Shown piece by piece: positions 5,926 to 9,053 of a DNA stretch of 9,053 nt. This stretch comes from MKRK01 sp001896915 (GTDB lineage Bacteria; Bacillota; Clostridia; Oscillospirales; Acutalibacteraceae), in the NCBI GenBank assembly GCA_937973935.1, contig CALJJF010000014.1:1-9053 (forward strand), in the 5' to 3' direction. Positions within the stretch are counted from its first letter, which is position 1. Each line of letters starts with the position of its first letter. The notes under the pieces are model-generated. The model did not search any database and had not been told where the DNA came from. It saw nothing but the letters and a program-made list of their open reading frames with translations. Made by a program: the position numbers and the translations under genes.

Positions 5926-6637
5926 CCCTTGCACCTGCCTTGTTTATCTTAATGCTGATGTTATTCTCTGTTTGCTCCACCGTAATTCGCTTGGCTTTCA
6001 TGAGTTCCAGCACGGCGAGAAAGGTTGCCACAATATCTGATTTGCTTTTTGAGCCTTTGAATAAAGAATGAAATTCTATTTTTTTGCCATGCCACAAGGT
6101 TCTGATTACAAAGACAATTTTGGAGGAGATGGACACAATCCGCTTTTTGACGATGGCTGAAAAGGCCGTTGCGGGCGGTGGGAGCCTTCGTTCTCCCCTG
6201 CCCACTGCATTGATATAGGCAGGCAAGAGCACATCAGGCTTGTGAACGAGCTTATATTCCTTGTCAAATTCAATTTTCACGGGATTTCTGACGATACCGT
6301 CCAGTCCGCCGGACATTCCTGAAAGCTTAGTGGCAATTTCCTGGCAGAGCTTGTATTCCAACAGCTGTCCTGTCAGTTCCTCCTTCAGCTTTTCTGCTTC
6401 TTCGTGTTTTGGCAAAAGCGACACGGTTTTGATATAGACCAGTCTGGCGGCCATTTCGAGAAACTCACTGGCAATTTCCATGTCAATATTTTTCATGTAA
6501 TTGATGTGCTCTATGTACTGGGAAACAAGCTCAGAAACAGGGATATCCATAATGTCAAGCTTGTTTTTTTGAATGAGATACAATAATAAATCAAGCGGAC
6601 CCTCAAAAACCGGCAGCTTGAATGAAAGCTTGTCCAT
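5894..6637 (-). CDS. scpA: Segregation and condensation protein A, ScpA
   Basis: ScpA is the kleisin that bridges the SMC heads in the bacterial condensin and is needed for chromosome segregation. The N-terminal SMC-neck-binding domain is typical: FEGPLDLLLYLIQKNKLDI (about 11-29), PVSELVSQYIEHI, then EFLEMAARLVYIKTVSLLP. The middle carries a charged helix KEELTGQLLEYKLCQEIA. The C-terminal winged helix, which contacts the other SMC head, contains a VVTFLAVLELMK-like segment (IVATFLAVLELMKAKRI). At 247 residues it has normal length. The ATG at 6635-6637 has GTGAGG upstream, in the 12-base gap after the M50 gene. It is translated next to scpB, whose product is its partner. Confidence 0.95.
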   Translation of the reverse strand: MDKLSFKLPVFEGPLDLLLYLIQKNKLDIMDIPVSELVSQYIEHINYMKNIDMEIASEFLEMAARLVYIKTVSLLPKHEEAEKLKEELTGQLLEYKLCQEIATKLSGMSGGLDGIVRNPVKIEFDKEYKLVHKPDVLLPAYINAVGRGERRLPPPATAFSAIVKKRIVSISSKIVFVIRTLWHGKKIEFHSLFKGSKSKSDIVATFLAVLELMKAKRITVEQTENNISIKINKAGARVGNKQAEIHH

Positions 6638-6649
6638 AGAAACCTCACT

Positions 6650-7315
6650 TTACATCAAATCATATGGGAATGGATGACCCAATATTGTATTGAAGAAATT
6701 AAAGATATAAACGAAAAATAAGCTTAGCTTATTGGTAAACGCACCGGTAGATAAAATCAGCAACAGGATGATAAAAGAATACTGTTCGTACTGCATAATT
6801 TTATGATACAGCCTGTCCGATAAAAACGCGGTGAGAACACGAGAGCCATCCAGCGGCGGAATGGGAATCAGATTAAAAAGAGCCAAAAAAATATTAATCT
6901 GAATAACAAACATAAAAAAAGTCAGAAAATAATCGTCTATGGAGGTCACACCAGTGATGATGACAAAAATCTTTGTGATCAAAAAAAACACCATGGCCAT
7001 CAGAAAATTCGATAATGGTCCGGCTGCAGCGGATAGTGCCATGTCACGCTTCGGGTTTTTGAAATTGTAAATGTTAATGGGAACCGGCTTTGCCCATCCG
7101 AAGCCGAACAATAAAATAAGCAATCCCCCAATGGGATCCACATGCTTTAACGGGTTCAAAGTAAGCCTGCCTTGATATTTAGCCGTTCTGTCACCCAGCT
7201 TATAAGACGCCAAAGCGTGGGCGAATTCGTGAAACGGTAAAATACAAAACACAATAAACAGGGAAGACAAAAGATAAATGACAAATGTATCCCACTGACC
7301 GATGTATCTGAGCAT
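6650..7315 (-). CDS. Site-2 protease family zinc metalloprotease (peptidase M50)
   Basis: A polytopic membrane zinc metalloprotease of 221 residues with about five hydrophobic helices. The catalytic motif HEFAHA (H29, E30, H33) lies at the end of helix one and the second zinc-ligand motif NLIPIPPLDG (148-157, Asp156) near the fourth helix. A conserved GRLTLNPLKHVDP (49-61) and GPLSNFLMA (99-107) complete the family pattern. There is no PDZ domain, unlike RseP, so it belongs to the minimal YwhC-like group rather than SpoIVFB or RseP. An AAGGAG ribosome binding site precedes the ATG at 7313-7315. It is first in the run with scpA and scpB, a frequent Firmicute arrangement, but its substrate is unknown. 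Confidence 0.9.
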   Translation of the reverse strand: MLRYIGQWDTFVIYLLSSLFIVFCILPFHEFAHALASYKLGDRTAKYQGRLTLNPLKHVDPIGGLLILLFGFGWAKPVPINIYNFKNPKRDMALSAAAGPLSNFLMAMVFFLITKIFVIITGVTSIDDYFLTFFMFVIQINIFLALFNLIPIPPLDGSRVLTAFLSDRLYHKIMQYEQYSFIILLLILSTGAFTNKLSLFFVYIFNFFNTILGHPFPYDLM

Positions 7316-7339
7316 TCAATTCAACTCCTTATTTTAACC

Positions 7340-7368
7340 ATTATACTAATGATATCATTAAATTACAA
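7340..7368 (-). promoter_or_regulatory. SigA-type promoter of the M50-scpAB run
   Basis: On the minus strand TTGTAA (7368-7363) and a perfect TATAAT (7345-7340) are separated by 17 bases. The inferred start point is about 20 bases before the M50 start codon. It probably drives scpA, scpB and genes downstream. The spacer contains a palindrome described separately. Confidence 0.75.
7347..7360. repeat. 14-base palindrome inside the promoter spacer
   Basis: TAATGATATCATTA is a perfect palindrome lying wholly between the -35 and -10 of the M50 promoter, where a bound repressor would block RNA polymerase. It does not clearly match a named operator such as Fur or PerR. Confidence 0.55.
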
Positions 7369-7385
7369 GATAAATCGCAAAGATA

Positions 7386-7419
7386 AAAGCATACAAAGAA
7401 ATTTTTTCTCGTATGCTTT
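7386..7419 (-). terminator. Likely terminator after the GGDEF gene
   Basis: On the minus strand AAAGCATAC and GTATGCTTT form a nine-base-pair stem. Partial pairing of GAGAAA with TTTCTTT inside makes a longer hairpin with a small loop. A short T-rich stretch (TATCTTT) follows. It overlaps the GGDEF stop codon and separates that gene from the M50 promoter. Confidence 0.65.
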
Positions 7420-8617
7420 ATGTAATGCGTTGACCGCATCTGTCCCGTTTGCTGTTCTTGTGGATATACATGTCTTCATCGGCTAGTATGATAAGCTGTT
7501 CTATTGTGATATCGTCCCCGGAAAAAAACTCACTGTAACCGCAGCTGAAATCATATTGGATTCCGTCCTGTGAGTATTGACGGAGCTCCTCGCTTGTGTT
7601 GTTCATTTTTGCTTTTGCGCTTTTTTTATCAAAACCGTTGAACACAACGAGAAACTCATCGCCGCCCATTCGGATGATATAATCATTGACGCCGATGTTG
7701 CTTTTTATGCGGGAGACCACCAGCCTTAAAAATTCGTCTCCTTGTTTATGTCCGTAGGTATCGTTATAGTGCTTGAGCATATCCACATCAACATAACACA
7801 GAGTAATACAGCCACCGATGGAATGGATGAATTCAAAATCACTGACAAGCTTCTTATATCCCTGATTACGGTTAAAGGCCTCAGTCAGGCTGTCGTACAT
7901 AATTTCATTGAGAAGCTCCTCTGAAATCTGCTTGTTCTCATCCACCGTATTTTGCAGCTCATTGAATAGCTTGGTCTGATTCTCAATCTGCTCTTTCAGC
8001 TGCTCCTTTCTCTCTTCATCCATGCTTCTGTGAAAAAAATCCTGAAAGGCTTTTTGTTCTGCCACAAAAGAAAAGACGCTCAAAACAACAAGCAGAAGCA
8101 TAGGACTGGAAAGATACGAAAGCGTCTTTAGGTTGCCATGCAGCTCACAGGCCATTGCTGTGAAAAACAAAACAAAAGGAATAACAGACAATCCGATATA
8201 AAATTTCCGTGCTGCTCCCGACACTACAAAAGTGATAAAAAGGACTACAATATATGCGTTGATAACCGCCTGGGTGTCCTCCGGCTTGTCTCTTAGCACC
8301 ACTGCGAAATAATAAAGAATAGAGAGCATGGACAGATTGAGTGACAGCAGCGCGGCAGAATGAACCGGCAGCACAAAATTTTTGTGGTCAGGGAAAATAA
8401 AAAATACAGAAATCGCATAAAACAAAAACGGCAGAATAAAGATCAGTCTGAAATATAACAAAACCGGCTGTTTGATGATGAAAATATCCTGCAGGGTAAA
8501 AAGCAAGATCATAGGAAAGCCACAACACACAAGCAGCTTTCCTATCCTTGCGGTGTTTTCGTTTTGATATGCATAAAAATCCGGCTTGTATGAATCCTTG
8601 AAGCTTTTCCCCTTCAT
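7418..8617 (-). CDS. Membrane diguanylate cyclase (six-helix sensor plus GGDEF domain)
   Basis: Probably makes the second messenger cyclic di-GMP from two GTP. The 399-residue protein starts with about six hydrophobic helices (roughly 27-48, 52-76, 81-106, 119-135, 139-157 and 170-186), forming a membrane sensor of no recognised type. A charged coiled-coil-like linker (about 199-237) follows. The GGDEF domain begins with DSLTEAFNR (242-250). It has DVDMLKHYNDTYGH (277-290) with the metal-binding aspartate, an intact GGDEF (318-322), and ILADEDMYIHK near the end. The active site therefore looks intact. The inhibitory site RxxD is GVND here, so the arginine is missing. The ATG at 8615-8617 has GAGGTG upstream. 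It is transcribed away from rpmB, has its own promoter and terminator, and shows no EAL or HD-GYP partner in view. Confidence 0.88.
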   Translation of the reverse strand: MKGKSFKDSYKPDFYAYQNENTARIGKLLVCCGFPMILLFTLQDIFIIKQPVLLYFRLIFILPFLFYAISVFFIFPDHKNFVLPVHSAALLSLNLSMLSILYYFAVVLRDKPEDTQAVINAYIVVLFITFVVSGAARKFYIGLSVIPFVLFFTAMACELHGNLKTLSYLSSPMLLLVVLSVFSFVAEQKAFQDFFHRSMDEERKEQLKEQIENQTKLFNELQNTVDENKQISEELLNEIMYDSLTEAFNRNQGYKKLVSDFEFIHSIGGCITLCYVDVDMLKHYNDTYGHKQGDEFLRLVVSRIKSNIGVNDYIIRMGGDEFLVVFNGFDKKSAKAKMNNTSEELRQYSQDGIQYDFSCGYSEFFSGDDITIEQLIILADEDMYIHKNSKRDRCGQRIT

Positions 8618-8653
8618 TTCATCACCTCAAATCTGTCCGAAAATGATAAATAA

Positions 8654-8682
8654 ATATTACTACATATTTACATATTTTGCAA
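8654..8682 (-). promoter_or_regulatory. Promoter of the GGDEF gene
   Basis: TTGCAA (8682-8677) and TAATAT (8659-8654) on the minus strand are 17 bases apart, about 36 bases before the start codon. The region is A/T-rich, so chance matches are easier and confidence is moderate. Confidence 0.5.
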
Positions 8683-8699
8683 TATAAATTTTATTTTAA

Positions 8700-8715
8700 A
8701 AAATGCTTGCATTTT
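8700..8715. repeat. Inverted repeat over the rpmB -35
   Basis: AAAATGC and GCATTTT are perfect seven-base arms with a two-base centre, and the -35 element TTGCAT lies inside. A second, weaker pair TCAGA/TCTGA (8715-8729) follows in the promoter spacer. Confidence 0.5.
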
Positions 8716-8735
8716 CAGATAAATTCTGATAAGAT
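8707..8735 (+). promoter_or_regulatory. Promoter of rpmB
   Basis: TTGCAT (8707-8712) and TAAGAT (8730-8735) are 17 bases apart. Transcription would start near 8742 and give a short leader of about 35 bases carrying AAGGAGG. No leader long enough for a ribosomal-protein binding structure is seen. Confidence 0.6.
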
Positions 8736-8777
8736 TATTTAGTAATTTTTGTTTGCATAATAAGGAGGTTAAGATAT

Positions 8778-8966
8778 ATGGCTAAATGCGATATTTGCGG
8801 AAAATCCGTATCATTCGGTATAAAGGTTTCTCACTCACACAGACGTTCTAACAGAATGTGGAAGCCCAATGTTATGCGTGTCAAGGCTATCGTTGCCGGT
8901 TCCCCAAAAAGAGTACATGCATGCTCACGCTGCCTTCGTTCAGGTAAAGTTGTCAGAGCTGTTTAA
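8778..8966 (+). CDS. rpmB: 50S ribosomal protein L28 (bL28), four-cysteine form
   Basis: A basic 62-residue ribosomal protein of the large subunit. It starts MAKCDICGKSVSFG and continues with the conserved VSHSHRRSNRMWKPN (about 17-31). The KRVHACSRCLRSGKV segment (44-58) closes the family pattern. Two C-x-x-C pairs (residues 4 and 7, 49 and 52) mark the zinc-binding form; many bacteria carry a cysteine-free copy as well for zinc shortage. Length is normal. The ribosome binding site AAGGAGG lies ten bases before the ATG. It has its own promoter and a strong terminator and is the only plus-strand gene seen, divergent from the GGDEF gene. Highly secure. Confidence 0.98.
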   Translation: MAKCDICGKSVSFGIKVSHSHRRSNRMWKPNVMRVKAIVAGSPKRVHACSRCLRSGKVVRAV

Positions 8967-8982
8967 TCCCATACAGATTGAT

Positions 8983-9010
8983 AAAAACCGGTCTTACGAC
9001 CGGTTTTTTT
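8983..9010 (+). terminator. Rho-independent terminator after rpmB
   Basis: AAAAACCGGTC (8983-8993) pairs with GACCGGTTTTT around a TTAC loop, followed by T residues up to 9010. On the minus strand the same hairpin is also followed by five T residues, so it may stop transcription arriving from the right as well. Confidence 0.93.
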
Positions 9011-9053
9011 ATTTTGTCCTTGGCATTATCATAATGTATATCTGGAAATTCAC
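9011..9053. other. Right-edge sequence with no recognised feature
   Basis: The last 43 bases after the rpmB terminator are too short to assign to a gene; they may hold the end of a convergent gene or an intergenic region. Confidence 0.5.

Noticed and set aside
8618..8777. Riboswitch or long RNA leader before rpmB or the GGDEF gene (including a cyclic di-GMP riboswitch)
   Set aside because: Both predicted leaders are under about 40 bases and the gap is plain A/T-rich promoter sequence, too short for a known aptamer.
1..9053. Mobile element, CRISPR array, tRNA or defence system
   Set aside because: No transposase or integrase motifs, no regularly spaced direct repeats and no cloverleaf were noticed; every sizeable frame is a recognised chromosomal family.

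Overview
The window reads as ordinary chromosomal core sequence from a low-to-moderate GC, probably spore-forming Clostridia-type Firmicute. The basis is the gene set (recJ, bofA, secG, an RluB-type pseudouridine synthase, a DacF-type carboxypeptidase, ytfJ and ytfI homologues, scpB, scpA, an M50 protease, rpmB with a four-cysteine L28), strong AGGAGG/AGGTG ribosome binding sites and A+T-rich intergenic promoters. BofA and YtfJ are sporulation/germination families, so an endospore former is likely, though the genus cannot be named from this alone.

Almost everything is transcribed leftwards (minus strand). At the left edge, recJ (1-1523) runs off the window with its own promoter. Before it in the direction of transcription come bofA (1641-1907) and secG (2039-2293), each ending in a hairpin plus U-tract terminator, so both are short transcription units. 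From 7315 down to about 2393 lies a compact seven-gene run: M50 protease, scpA, scpB, a YtfI-like DUF2953 protein, a YtfJ-like protein, a D-Ala-D-Ala carboxypeptidase and the pseudouridine synthase. Gaps are about 12-35 bases and scpA overlaps scpB. A good promoter precedes the M50 gene, and a TATAAT sits in the gap before the carboxypeptidase gene. Further right, a six-helix membrane GGDEF protein (7418-8617, minus) is divergent from rpmB (8778-8966, plus); rpmB ends in a strong terminator.

The run combines chromosome segregation (ScpAB with SMC), cell-wall or cortex maturation (carboxypeptidase), spore-related factors (YtfJ/YtfI) and ribosome modification. It looks like a conserved housekeeping and sporulation neighbourhood rather than an accessory island. 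No mobile element, CRISPR array, tRNA or rRNA was seen, and no intergenic stretch exceeds 300 bases. I found no convincing new multi-gene system. The points worth a second look are regulatory or about start codons: a palindrome inside the M50-scpAB promoter, a probable TTG start and internal promoter for the carboxypeptidase, a possible SigE-like promoter for bofA, and a GGDEF protein that appears to lack the arginine of the inhibitory site.
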